Shown: positions 43,001-51,199 of the stretch, piece after piece
Layout of the letters: each line of letters starts with the position of its first letter
Numbering within the stretch: position 1 is the first letter of the stretch
NCBI RefSeq assembly: GCF_932274485.2
Contig: NC_065882.2
Span: 7,919,390 to 7,983,389, forward strand
Source: Patella vulgata
Taxonomy: Eukaryota; Mollusca; Gastropoda; Patellidae
Reading direction: 5' to 3'
DNA: 64,000 nt
Made by a program: the position numbers and the translations under genes
The notes under the pieces: generated by a model
What the model saw: the letters and a program-made list of their open reading frames with translations, nothing else
What the model was told of the DNA's origin: nothing
The model's database searches: none

Positions 43001-45373
43001 TCTTACCTTTATTTCTCTTGTCTTTTTATAAAAATCTTTATCGTCTGTTTTCTCAAATAAATGAACGGTTCCTTGTCCATAAGCGCTGGCGAAACCTTTA
43101 GAATAAGCTACAATAGCTGTTATTTGAGGAGGTCCAACTTGAGCAGCAGAAGCATCACCATCTTTACTGAAAAACATAAACATTTTGTCAATTACTGTTT
43201 CTGATTGCCATATGAAGGATTGTTAATCCTGTACAAACTAAGATAATGTGAATCTCTAAAGATGACTCTCTAAAGTAAAAGGTTGAATTATGTCTAGTAT
43301 TTACACATGAATTATGTTTAGCTTTACACATGAATTATATTTAGTTTACACACGAATTATGTTTAGTATTTACACTTGAATTATGTTTAGTATTTACACT
43401 TGAATTATGTTTAGTACTTACACATGAATTATGTTTAGTATTTAAACATGAATTATGATTATTATTTACACATGAATTATATTTAGTATTTAAACATGAA
43501 TTATGTTTAGTACTTACACATGGATTATGTTTAGTATTTAAACATGAATTATGATTATTATTTACACATGAATTATATTTAGTATTTAACCATGAATTAT
43601 GTTTAGTACTTACACATGAAATATGTTTAGTCATTAAACATGAATTATGTTGTTATTTACACTTCACACATGTATTATGTTTAGTATTTGCACATGAATT
43701 ATGTCTAGTATTTGCACATGAATTATGTATAGTATTTCCACATGAATTGAAAATTCACGGACATTTGGAATCTCTTGGGACAGATGATGTATAGGATGCA
43801 ACACAAGCAAGAGTATCAATGATTTTGGATGAAATCTTTTGATGGAATCCAAGGTAGATCATCATACTGTTGATATTCTGATTTTTTTCCTTAATTTTAT
43901 GATAAATAACCAGTTTGACTGAGATGGGGAAAGTGGGGCACGATGGGACATTTTTGACACATTAAGATTTTCTACTCAAACTGATGAGACAAATCGAGGT
44001 TTGATAATGTCATACTAAGTTTCAAAATTTCAGTTGAAATACATTTCAAGAAATGTAAAAAAAGAGTTTAAGATATTTGTTACCGTGAACCCAGGCTGTG
44101 CCCAATGTCCCACTGTGCCCCCGTCTTCCTTACATTTTGGCAAGGATTAAATTAGCTATTGTTAAAAAAAACCAAAATACAAATGACAACAAACAACTTT
44201 CTATTAAAGATTACAAAGATATTCAAATTTACCTATCATCCTTATGTGAACCACTGGATATTTCAGTCTTCAGTTCCCCAGCTTCAAACAGCATCAATTT
44301 ACCACTATCAGTTCCAACCACAACACGTTCTTCTGATACCCAGGCATGACACAGATAGTTCTGTGGTTCAACTTTTTGAAAATTGAACGGCTTCAGATTA
44401 CCCTCACTGTAGCGAAAATGTTTAAAGATTCCATTTCCAACAACGCATAGCTGGGTATTATCTTGGGGATTAAAACTCACCTGAAATTATTAAAATTAAT
44501 TGCATGATATATACATGTCTGGGAATATAAGGGCACCTGTCTTAGACAGGTACAAATTCAGGTTTTGTCAGGTACAATTCCACTAGTGCCGGTCATTTTG
44601 CTAGGTTCAAATAAAGTCATGTTCACAACCGCAATACATCAAAGGAGCTGAATCGCTAATATTTGGGTCCTAGAAATTGACACAAATGGGTGAAACGATT
44701 TGTGTACCAATGGTAAAATGTTTATTTTGTCTTAAATATTGGATTTCAGAAGCCCATCTTTTCCCGGTGAGATCACAACATCAATGTTGATTCAAATTGA
44801 CAAATAATTTGTGTTTTCGATGTCGATGACTGTGGATGATATTGGGTTAAAAAACTTACAATTTAAATAATATCCAGTTATGACTTAGCCTACGGTGCCT
44901 ACCTGATAAATATCTGCTGTATTTTGTGGATTTGATGTTTTGGCCGTTGCCATGACTTTTGATTTTTCCCAGGTCCAGTATAATAAAGTCCAGTCTGGTT
45001 TACCACCCTGTGCCACCAGGTATTTAGAATCTGGTGAGAAAGCGAGACTGACATATTCGGCCGAGACAATATCAGGACAACTTAGAACTTTTTTCTTCCT
45101 TAAGGAGTGCAGATCATACACAGTGATTGTTGGCTTTTCACCCTTTTCTGCAATGGCGACATATCTTCTGTTTGGACTGACGGCAAGACATGTCATGCCA
45201 TCACTCTTATCAGTCCCTGGTATAAATCTCTGGGTCTTCTGATCAATATTGTATAAAATACAATTTGACCCAGCAGGATAGACGATAGTCTGTTCATCAT
45301 GGTAGCATATAGTTCCATTCACCCCAGGCTTCACGCCAAATATGTGCCGGGGTTGGGCAATTGCTATTGACAT
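28061..45373 (-). CDS. CFAP57: Cilia- and flagella-associated protein 57 (WDR65), complete
   Basis: CFAP57 is an axonemal WD40/coiled-coil protein needed for a subset of inner dynein arms. Exons in transcript order: 45373-44903, 44480-44233, 43166-43007, 42300-42148, 41294-41152, 39532-39367, 38544-38218, 37961-37788, 36493-36332, 35507-35352, 34825-34732, 33837-33647, 33142-32969, 31908-31750, 31003-30860, 30505-30389, 30006-29875, 29072-28929, 28384-28061. All use GT-AG, phases agree, and the total is 1212 residues against about 1250 in vertebrates. Residues 1 to about 670 are WD40 repeats ([52 protein letters not shown]). Residues about 690-1120 are coiled coil ([56 protein letters not shown]). 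An acceptor at 45396-45397 shows a further upstream non-coding exon. No frameshift or stop was seen. Confidence 0.97.
28405..28657 (-). mobile_element. SINE-B in CFAP57 intron 18
   Basis: Minus orientation, from TTTTGCTCGGACAGC to the degraded head GAGCCACTGACTCCC. Its left end is only about 20 nt from the exon 19 acceptor. Confidence 0.75.
28661..28899 (-). mobile_element. SINE-A, full-length copy
   Basis: GA run, AAATGGGGTTTAACATCCAC, GTGCTAACCATTCGGCCATC head and terminal C run. It abuts the SINE-B copy at 28405-28657. Confidence 0.85.
29095..29235. repeat. Dispersed repeat, family D copy
   Basis: AATTCCCTTGCAAACTACAA, AAAATGGTTCAATTCAGGTC and TGTCAACGTTCGGCATCTTC match 18975-19165 in reverse. 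In CFAP57 intron 17. Confidence 0.55.
29565..29856 (-). mobile_element. SINE-A, full-length copy
   Basis: A GA run, the tail in reverse, a body with GGAGGAAACCGGAGGACC, and a head ending at a C run 17 nt from the exon 17 donor of CFAP57. Confidence 0.85.
30025..30300. repeat. A-rich minisatellite in CFAP57 intron 16
   Basis: The unit TTAAAATCGTTCAGAAAAAA (20-25 nt, variable A run) is repeated about ten times, beginning roughly 20 nt upstream of the exon 17 acceptor in transcript direction. Confidence 0.9.
30556..30838 (-). mobile_element. Degraded SINE-B
   Basis: GAAATGAAATGGGGTTGAAT tail, AATTCCAACTA, GTTCTTTTACGTGCACGCCA and GACAAGGGGGAAAC blocks. CFAP57 intron 15. Confidence 0.7.
31122..31509. 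mobile_element. TTAA MITE (family P1) copy
   Basis: TTAAACATATATTATGCAAG at the left and CATAATGCCCCTTTAA at the right, with TTAA at both borders. CFAP57 intron 14. Confidence 0.8.
31949..32348. mobile_element. TTAA MITE (family P1) copy
   Basis: TTAAACATACATTATACAAG at the left and TTACATAATGTATCTTTAA at the right. CFAP57 intron 13, 40 nt upstream of the exon 14 acceptor in transcript direction. Confidence 0.8.
32355..32830 (-). mobile_element. Two SINE-B copies in tandem
   Basis: A truncated copy (about 32355-32520) and a longer one (32522-32775) both show CAGTGTGCTATGAGGG, GAATTCCAACTGCCAAGG and CGAACAACTAGACAGC-type blocks in the same order. A third short piece lies at about 32775-32825. 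Confidence 0.7.
33330..33646 (-). repeat. Minisatellite carrying copies of the CFAP57 exon 12 donor
   Basis: A unit of about 60 nt reads, on the coding strand, GGGTTGTCTC(AA)CTAAAACAG|GTACGTGTTTA plus GTTAGCAGGTGTTGGGAGG. It is repeated four to five times. The unit nearest exon 12 is continuous with the real donor (CAG|GTACGT at 33647/33646). At least two further units keep CAG|GTACGT exactly and one keeps CAG|GTATGT. Confidence 0.9.
33860..34275 (-). mobile_element. Cluster of SINE-B pieces
   Basis: Three partial copies in a row (about 33860-33935, 33946-34168 and 34169-34275), each with AAATTTTGCC or GATCTTTTACGTTCACACCA and CATCCGAACGACT-type blocks. Confidence 0.7.
34279..34537 (-). mobile_element. 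SINE-A, near full-length copy
   Basis: GA run, ATGGGGTTTAACCTCCACTC, body and head ending CATTCGGCCATCCAACCCCC. It lacks the AATTCGCTTGCGC part of the body. Confidence 0.85.
34826..34890 (-). repeat. Tandem copies of the CFAP57 exon 11 acceptor
   Basis: On the coding strand TTTTATTCCACAGGTGTTTT occurs just upstream of the real acceptor (TTTTATTTTCCACAG|GTGTT), and a third, partial copy (CAACAGGTGTTTTAACG) lies further upstream. The period is about 32 nt. Confidence 0.85.
35508..35560 (-). repeat. Duplicated CFAP57 exon 10 acceptor
   Basis: TTATGACCTGTAGAACTYGT occurs twice 47 nt apart on the coding strand. The downstream copy is the real intron/exon boundary, the upstream one a decoy acceptor. 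Confidence 0.85.
35852..36283. mobile_element. MITE-like element with ACAATTACTGGTTTA ends
   Basis: ACAATTACTGGTTTA at 35857 and its inverse TAAACCAGTAATTGT at about 36262 enclose about 400 nt without coding capacity. Inside is CAACGTTTCGACGATCATAC, a motif like that in repeats at 42895 and 51085. CFAP57 intron 9. Confidence 0.6.
36494..37090 (-). repeat. Scattered copies of the CFAP57 exon 9 acceptor region
   Basis: The plus-strand boundary block ACTGATCATCGTACGTTATT plus TTCATCTACATAAAAAA (exon sequence then the acceptor in reverse) recurs at about 36558-36600 (shortened, TACCTACATAAAAAAATG), 36970-37000 (TTATTTTCATCTAGATAAAA) and 37055-37082 (TACTGATCATTTTATG). Part of a pogo-like MITE (36609-36960) lies between. 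Confidence 0.75.
36605..36965. mobile_element. Pogo-like MITE, partial
   Basis: ACAGTGGACTCTGTCAATTC start, GTCGGAATACTCAATTGCCT, and TTGATTGGTGATTGCTAATT late blocks match 54754-55584. The right terminus is missing. Confidence 0.75.
38595..38785 (-). mobile_element. Degraded SINE-A
   Basis: GCATTTCGGGACTAACATAT, ACGCCAGTTGACTCAATGA and CTAACCATTCGGCCACCCA blocks in CFAP57 intron 6. Confidence 0.7.
39135..39358 (+). mobile_element. SINE-B, 5'-truncated, next to the exon 6 donor
   Basis: GTACACATTGGCGTGCACGT to ACATTAAACCCCATTTTTAT. The tail stops 8 nt from the CFAP57 exon 6 donor (39365-39366) on the opposite strand. Confidence 0.8.
39560..40140. mobile_element. Several degraded SINE-A fragments
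   Basis: Minus-oriented tails at 39562-39640 and 39955-40140 and a plus-oriented body at about 39795-39955 (GGTTTGGGTGGTCGAATGAT, AACCAAGATTGCATG). CFAP57 intron 5. Confidence 0.6.
40826..41112 (+). mobile_element. SINE-A, full-length copy
   Basis: G run, GGATGGCCGAATGGTTAGCA head, body TCCGGTTTCCTCCCACTGCT, tail GGGCGTTAAACCCCATTTC plus TC repeat. CFAP57 intron 5, about 40 nt from the exon 5 donor. Confidence 0.9.
41440..41690 (-). mobile_element. SINE-B piece and SINE-A head piece
   Basis: A plus-oriented SINE-B segment (GGACAGAGATCCCGATAAGG to GCACGGAAAAGATCCC, 41460-41562) runs straight into a minus SINE-A head half (GGACAGACGACCCTACTCCT to CATTCAGCCATCC, 41575-41680). Confidence 0.65.
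41742..42137. mobile_element. TTAA MITE (family P1) copy
   Basis: TTAAACATACATTATGCAAG left and CATAAAGTATCTTTAA right, with TTAA on both borders. It ends 9 nt from the exon 4 donor of CFAP57. Confidence 0.85.
42318..42545 (-). mobile_element. Degraded SINE-A
   Basis: ACAAACTAGGTCATTACGGG, GGGAGGAAACCGGAGGACAC and CCATTCGGATCCCCCAACCC blocks. The SINE tail starts about 18 nt from the exon 4 acceptor. Confidence 0.7.
42613..42890 (-). mobile_element. SINE-A, near full-length copy
   Basis: GAGAAAGAAATGGGGTTTAA tail, full body, degraded head (CTAACCATTCAGCCAC). CFAP57 intron 3. Confidence 0.85.
42893..42965 (-). repeat. Dispersed repeat shared with 51055-51185
   Basis: The reverse complement reads TTCTATGGAATACAATTA, then GAGCGACGTTTCGAC, then AAGGCTTCTCTAG, the same order as at 51067-51105. 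Class unknown. Confidence 0.55.
43290..43745. repeat. 24-nt minisatellite in CFAP57 intron 2
   Basis: The unit GAATTATGTTTAGTATTTAC plus ACAT is repeated about 19 times with small variations (TACTTACAC, TATTTAAAC, TATTTGCAC). It is open in one minus frame only because the 24-nt period keeps the frame; it is not a gene. Confidence 0.9.
44640..44850. mobile_element. TTAA MITE (family P2), internally deleted
   Basis: AAAGGAGCTGAATCGCTAAT start and GATGATATTGGGTTAA end match 6990-7436 in reverse, lacking about half of the interior. CFAP57 intron 1. Confidence 0.7.
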
Positions 45374-45895
45374 AGTGGCTGTTTAAAATCCAATCCTGAA
45401 ATATAATTTTAATATCGGTTAAACCATGATTAGTAAAACTGTATTCATAAATTTCATATTTGAGGTTACCGATGAAGTTAAGATGAATAACCACAAAATT
45501 ATTGTTAAACTTACGACAGTACCTTCTTTGCTTTTTTCCAATTTGCTGACTGAAATTTACGGGTTTTTTTTAAAATCCTATTCACTGTTATTCTGGTATT
45601 CCTACTCCTTCTGTAGGCTAATCTTACCGTTTTGCTTGTTTGGACAAACAGGGATCAATTTTAAAAAGCAACCAAGGCTTTACCTACTAGCTTTCAGTTT
45701 CAGCTAGGCTAGATAGTAATTGATTAATATATGCCTACTGGCTTAAGATCAATCATATTCATAAATAAACACTGATTCGTGCAAGCAGTGAAATGAGTGA
45801 TTGATTTGTGTTGGGTTTTGTTTTTTTACCTCCAACAATGTTAATGTCTAATTATCTCTATAGTCAGATCTAGTGAATCCTGTTATTGCGCAAAC

Positions 45896-46105
45896 ATGTC
45901 TCATACGTGTAAGATCTTACCACTAAATTCTTGTTTCAGAAACCAAGTTTGGAGAGGCTTCACATTAAAAAATAAAGTTCAGCCACAGTTGATGTTTGTT
46001 TCCAATGGCAACAATGCGCAGTTGTTCATTGCGTCAGCGGATATTAAAGGCAAAATATCCGCTTCCGTTAAAACCCGAGTATCTCACATATTTGACAAAA
46101 AGGGG
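45896..46105 (+). CDS. Candidate first coding exon of an unidentified gene
   Basis: An ATG in good context (AAACATGTC) opens 70 codons ending directly at a strong donor (GGGTGAGTT). The N-terminal 30 residues (MSHTCKILPLNSCFRNQVWR...) are basic and lack acids, like a mitochondrial presequence; the rest includes FIASADIKGKISASVKTRV. No matching downstream exon was found before ALKBH7, whose own start has an in-frame stop upstream and no acceptor nearby. It could be a first exon of an overlapping gene, an alternative exon or chance. Product not recognised. Confidence 0.35.
45998..46012. promoter_or_regulatory. X-box-like RFX site near CFAP57
   Basis: GTTTCCAATGGCAAC: the right half GGCAAC fits the RFX X-box half site exactly; the left GTTTCC differs at one position from GTNRCC; spacing is 3. 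It lies about 625 nt upstream of the CFAP57 start codon, and CFAP57 has an unmapped upstream exon in between. RFX factors drive many ciliary genes. Function inferred. Confidence 0.45.
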
Positions 46106-46579
46106 TGAGTTAGGTCTACAAATCCCATTTACAGTAACGCATTTCGTATCTCATAATTCACAGTGAATATATTTATCACAATTTCAATCGATTCTTTGAT
46201 TCTGATATGTTCTTGGGATGAATCTACACTGTGAAGTAGCTAAACGCAAATCAAACAAATATTTCCTTCAATTGTGAATTATTCGTGTTGGTTAATAGAG
46301 ACTTGAGTAAAAGTAAAACTAGAGGAAGGACAAATACACGACTGCTAACATTTAGTGTTTAAAGAGTTTTTGATTGACACTAAATATTTGATAAATTTTA
46401 TGGAACTCACTTCGATATTAATATACCACGTATTTTTTATGCGTTGACACAAAGCATGACATACTAAAAATATACACGTACTGTACAAGAAAACCAGTAG
46501 GCCTACCCAAATTATAGTAACGGAGAAGGCCTAATTCAATCATTGTTAACTGAATGACATTTTATTAAACCACATAAAC

Positions 46580-49238
46580 ATGGCATTGCTAATGATTAGA
46601 TCTGTATCATGTGCATTAACCCAAAATTTCTCAAGAAAGTGCTGGCTTCGATCTTGTGGTTATTCTAAAACAGCAGCCATTATTCAAATCCAGACACAGG
46701 ACCCCCAATCTTATATTGAAGCAAGTGACGATGAAACCTTTAAAATATTAGCTAATGATATGCTGGTGTATGACAATTTTCTAACGAAAGAAGAAGAGAA
46801 AAGTTTGATAACAGAAATTGAACCAGTCGTGAAAAGAATGCGATATGAATACGAACACTGGGACGATGTATGTTATATTAAAAAAGCTTAGAGCTCTGTA
46901 AACACTGCTAACATTTTCAGTAACATGTTGACCTGGTGCGATGTTGGTGAAAAAGTTGGTAGTGTGTCATTCAGTAACATTCGGCAACATGTTGTCCAAA
47001 TGTTGCCGAAATAAATACAAGATCAATTTAGTTGCCGAGATGCTAATGATGTTGTTGAGTTTTATCAAATCAGAAATGGTCCATAAATCACATGATCTAC
47101 CTGGAGTAAAGTGATGTAGACAAAATGGCTGAAACCAGCAAGGAATGGCTGTTATATAAGTTGCCTAACATGTTGTCGGACTGTTGCTGTGTGTATACAG
47201 GGCCAAATTTTTGTTGCCGAGATGTTACCGAAAATCTTACCGAAAATGTTGGCAGTGTGTACCGAGTTTAAGGGATTCGCGAGGCTCAGTTGGTAAGGCG
47301 CTGGCTCACTAACCTGGAAGTCCTTGGTTCTATCCCTGTGTTGGCCGAGACAGTTCCTCAGGATTTTCCAGCGTGGAGGGAAGGAGGACCTGACAAGAAA
47401 TAGTGTATAGTCCTTTGGATGGGATGAAAAACCGAGATCCTGTGTACACATTGACATGCTTGTAAAAGAGTAGGCCGTAGTGCCACTGTCTGGGTAAAAT
47501 TCCCCTCATAGCACGCTTTATGGTATATGACCATGTCTTCTTTAGCCAAGTCGGAGTGGAACATTAGGATGCTTAACCCCATTTCATTTCATTTCGTTTA
47601 CGTCATTTTTCAGGCGATACATGGTTATAGGGAAACGGAGCGGAAAAAATGGAACAATGAGAATCAGTTAATTTTAAAAAGAGTTCGAGAATGTTCGTTT
47701 CCAGTTGGTACTCCCCAGATTGATTTTACACATATATTAGATTTAAAGAAAGATGGTTATATTAAGCCACATGTTGATGCTGTTAGGGTAAGTCTATTCT
47801 CTCAATGTATAGTCTTTCGGATGGGACAAAAAAACAGGGGTCTTGTGTACACATTGGCGTGCATGTAAAAGATCCCTTTGCAGTTAGAATTCAGTATAAG
47901 AATAGGCCATAGTTCCTCTGTCCGGGCAAAATATCCCCCATAGCACACTGTATGGTGTATGCCCGTCTTCATTAGCCCAGTTCGGAGCAGTACAGTAGGA
48001 CGTTAAACCCCATTTCATTGGTTTTGTTCTACATGATATCAGTACATTAAAATAGAATATTTAGAACAATTAACTCCTATAAAGGTTGTTTTTTTTGTTT
48101 GAAAATCCAAAAACCTAATACACTGGAAATCATAAGAAGTGGTATCACATGTTCCATTTTACATTGTATTGGATGGCCGAATGGTTAGCGTGTGTGTGTT
48201 GTATCACAAGGTCTGTCATTAAGTCAACTGGCATGGTTTCGATTCCCCGGTTGTACGTCACAACCCCGTGGGTTTTCTCCGGGTCCTCCGGTTTCCTCCC
48301 ACTGCTAAAGACCCCTACGCGCAAGCAAATTATTGAAATAATATTGAACCATATGTTTGTCCTGAAATGACCTAGTTTGTGTCGAGTGGACATTAAACCC
48401 TGGGGATCACAGTGGCTAAGTGGGTAAGACGCTGGCTCGCTAGCCTAGAGGTCGGGTGTTCGATCCCTGCATTGGCCGAGCAAGTTCATCCAGATTTTCC
48501 GGCGTTGTTCCCCCTTGTCAGTGATGCAGGACGGAGGGCCTGACAAGAACAGCTGTCTAGTCGTTCGGATGGGACGAAAAAACGAGGTCCGTGTACACAT
48601 TGGCGTGCACATAAAAGATCCCTTGACAGTTGGAATTCGATATAAGAGTAGGTCGTAGTGCCGCTGTCCGGGCAAAATTTCCCTCATAGCACACTGTATG
48701 GCGTATGCCCATCTTGATTAGCCCAGTTCGGAGCAGAACAGTAGGACGTTAAACCCCATTTAATTTCATTTTCACGTAAACCCTATTTCTCTCTCTCTTT
48801 GATTTTTAAACAAAATACAAAAGTTCAACAAACCTTTGTGACATGTGATATCAGGTATTCTAGAAATAATATGCATACCCTGTCCTGTGCATGACTGTTA
48901 CCACATATAGTAATACAAATTTTTTTTTTGTGATTTTTCACGTTTAGTTTTGTGGAAGAATTATTGCTGGTCTGTGTCTGTTGTCACCTTGTGTGATGCG
49001 ATTAGTGATGGTGGATGACAAAACAAGATATGGAGATATTTTACTTAATCAGCGAGCATTATATGTTATGAAGTAAGTATAATATGAAGGCCATACAAAA
49101 AAAATATTTTGGTTCTCGAACAAAAACCTGGAGCAGGAGGGAGGGTTTATTTTAGTGTTTTTATTTTGTCAAAGAATCGCTACACTTGGCTAAATGACTC
49201 CTATACACAGTGGTGCAGGATGGCGGGCCTCACAAGAA

Positions 49239-49282
<44 letters not shown>

Positions 49283-51018
49283 GAGGGTAACGTCCACTCG
49301 ACACAAACTAGGTAATTTCTGGACTAATATATGGTTCAATTTTATTTCAATAATTCGCTTGCGCATAGGGATCTTTAGCAGTGGGAGGAAAGGGGAGGAC
49401 GCGGAGAAAACCCACAAGGCTGTCAGGCAACCCTACTCCTTGTCACGTACAAAGCAACAATCAAATCCAAGCCAGTATAAAATTAAAGCTACAATTTCAT
49501 ATTTTTAAGTTATATTTTTGAAATATATTAAAATAAAGCCTTAAAATAGATGGTATCCATAAACCATCCTACCTTGTTAAAGAATAATCCTATTAATCCT
49601 ATAATTCACTATTGCCAGCTGAGAAATTGGCAAAAATATCTTTTTCAACTTCAAATTCCAACGTTTGAAGGTAGCTAATGCATGGAGGCAATGGGAAAAC
49701 AAGAGAGGTAATTGTGTTATTATTTCCTGTGTCAATGATTTTTACGGGTGGGAAATAATGCCCATGGTCGTATAATAGTGAATTTATAACCTATTGAGCA
49801 AAAGACATATAAATAATGATGTTTTGACTTTCTTAGAAAATATGAAATTCTCGCTTTAAGGCAATACAAAAAAAATATTCTGGATCTCAGACAATCGTAA
49901 CCAAAAGATCTGATACAGGATTTTATTTGTTTTTATTTTTATTTTGTCAAAGAATCACTACTTGGCTAAATGACTCTTATACTAGGTGGAAAAGATTATG
50001 ATGATACATTTGATTTTATTAGCTTTTCAAGTAGATGTCATCATTCTTCTCACAAAACTTTTTACAGATTAAAAATCGGATAAAGTTGCGATTTTTTACT
50101 TTTCGTGGAAGAAAGGTTTATCAAACCTTTGAGGAAGTCATTTTTGGTGTTTGATGAGATGAAGAAGCCTATTTAATTTCAATATCTTCTGTTAATTTCT
50201 TCTGGAGTTAGGCCCTTGTTTCACTTTGTTATACCTTGTGAACGCTTTAACGACAAAAGTTATGAACCGATCTGAATGAAATTCATATGCATCATTTAAA
50301 CTAGTGAAATGAAGAAGCCTATTGAATGTCAGCAATTTCCGTCAATTACTTCTAGAGTTATGGCCCTTGATTTACTTTGTTGAACCTTGTGAACGTTCGA
50401 ATGACAAAAGTTAGCATCCAATCTGTATGAAATTTATATGGCTAAATGACTCTTAAGTTATACACAGTGGTGCAGGACATAGGGCCTCACAAGGAAGTTT
50501 CAACTGGTTCGGATGGGACAAAAAGTTTCAGTGTACAGGTTGGTGTGCATAGTTGAAATTTGTATAGCTGTTGTCCCGGTCAAAATTTCCCGATTGTATG
50601 TGACAAGGAGTAGGGTTGCCTGTCCAACCTTAATGGGTTTTCTCCAGGTCCTCCGGTTTCCTCCCACTGCTAAAGATCCCTACACGCATACACGGAAGCG
50701 AATTATTGAAATAAAATTGAACCATGTGTTAGTCCCGAAATGAGCTGGTTTATGTTGAGTGGATGTTCGAGTTAAACTCTCTCTCTCTCTCTCTCTCTCT
50801 GTCATTAGGCTAAATGGTGCAGCAAAGTAAGTCGTTAACCCCCCATTCCTTTTTAATTTCATATTGAAATTGTTTTCAGAGACCGAGCAAGATATGAGTT
50901 CAGCCATGAAGTTTTAGAGGAAAGCAAGTCAATTTTTAAAGGAAATGTTGTGCCAAGAGATCGGAGAATTTCAGTTATGTGTAGAAATGAGCCAGATAAA
51001 GACAATAGGGAGACTTGA
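46580..51018 (+). CDS. ALKBH7: Alpha-ketoglutarate-dependent dioxygenase AlkB homologue 7, mitochondrial
   Basis: A Fe(II)/2-oxoglutarate dioxygenase of the AlkB family; in mammals it is mitochondrial and linked to programmed necrosis and mitochondrial tRNA demethylation. Exons 46580-46867, 47614-47787, 48948-49072 and 50880-51018 join in phase to 241 residues (human 221). Residues 1-30 (MALLMIRSVSCALTQNFSRK...) look like a mitochondrial presequence. Conserved blocks are MRYEYEHWDDAIHGYRETER and KDGYIKPHVDAVRFCGRIIA; metal ligands are H149, D151 and H205 (YEFSHEVL). The 2-oxoglutarate-binding arginines are in PRDRRISVMCR (R225, R231). The start is the first Met after an in-frame stop. The gene is divergent from CFAP57. 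No defect was seen. Introns are filled with SINE copies. Confidence 0.95.
47272..47597 (+). mobile_element. SINE-B abutting the ALKBH7 exon 2 acceptor
   Basis: Head GGCTCAGTTGGTAAGGCGCT and GGTTCTATCCCTGTG, body with internal deletion, tail GATGCTTAACCCCATTTCAT. The ATTTC tail ends 17 nt before the exon (47614), so it contributes to the pyrimidine-rich or branch region of the acceptor. Confidence 0.85.
47806..48020 (+). mobile_element. SINE-B, 5'-truncated
   Basis: Starts TAGTCTTTCGGATGGGAC about 20 nt after the exon 2 donor of ALKBH7 and ends GTAGGACGTTAAACCCCATT. Confidence 0.8.
48170..48401 (+). mobile_element. SINE-A, interrupted at its tail by SINE-B
   Basis: Head TGGATGGCCGAATGGTTAGC, body, then GTGGACATTAAACCCT at the point where SINE-B begins. 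The tail resumes after SINE-B as ACGTAAACCCTATTTCTCTC (48774-48800). Confidence 0.85.
48402..48773 (+). mobile_element. SINE-B, full-length, nested in SINE-A
   Basis: Head GGGGATCACAGTGGCTAAGT and GGTGTTCGATCCCTGC; complete body; tail GTAGGACGTTAAACCCCATT. The flanks ACATTAAACCCT and ACGTAAACCCT look like a target duplication. Confidence 0.9.
49235..49470 (-). mobile_element. SINE-A with long GA tract
   Basis: About 19 GA pairs, GGGTAACGTCCACTCGACAC, body with GTGGGAGGAAAGGGGAGGAC; the head is lost after the GTCACGTACAA block. ALKBH7 intron 3. Confidence 0.8.
49858..50460. repeat. Dispersed repeats in ALKBH7 intron 3
   Basis: GGCAATACAAAAAAAATATT to TTTTGTCAAAGAATCACTAC repeats 49085-49190 and 22150-22255. 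At about 50100-50440 the block GAAGAAGCCTATT...GTCAATT...GGCCCTTG...TTTGTT...ACCTTGTGAACG occurs twice in tandem (about 115 nt apart). Confidence 0.6.
50576..50800 (+). mobile_element. SINE-A, 5'-truncated
   Basis: GATTGTATGTGACAAGGAGT to the TC repeat, 80 nt before the exon 4 acceptor of ALKBH7. Confidence 0.8.
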
Positions 51019-51054
51019 AGAGTTTTTAGAGCTGAATGTTGATCAATTGATACA

Positions 51055-51185
51055 GGTCACAATTCTATGGAATACAATTACTGTGCGACGTTTTGACTAG
51101 GCTTCTCTAGTCATTATCAAGCATTTGTTGTTTATTACTGAGCGGCGTTACGACTAGGCTTCTCTAGTCATTATCAAGCAGTTAT
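51055..51185 (+). repeat. Two-copy tandem in the ALKBH7 3' region
   Basis: GACTAGGCTTCTCTAGTCAT plus TATCAAGCA occurs twice, about 60 nt apart, each preceded by GCGACGTTTT or GCGGCGTTAC. The first unit also shares a block with 42893-42965. Confidence 0.75.
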
Positions 51186-51193
51186 TATATACC

Positions 51194-51199
51194 AATAAA
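51194..51199 (+). terminator. Possible ALKBH7 poly(A) signal AATAAA
   Basis: The first AATAAA after the stop codon, 175 nt downstream. Positional call only. Confidence 0.45.

Noticed and set aside
43290-43745. CRISPR-like array
   Set aside because: The units are contiguous with no unique spacers, and the setting is a eukaryotic intron.
46868-46891. ALKBH7 reading through into the intron to a stop
   Set aside because: The donor GTATGT follows GAC-GAT exactly where the family continues AIHGYRET, which is found in the next exon.
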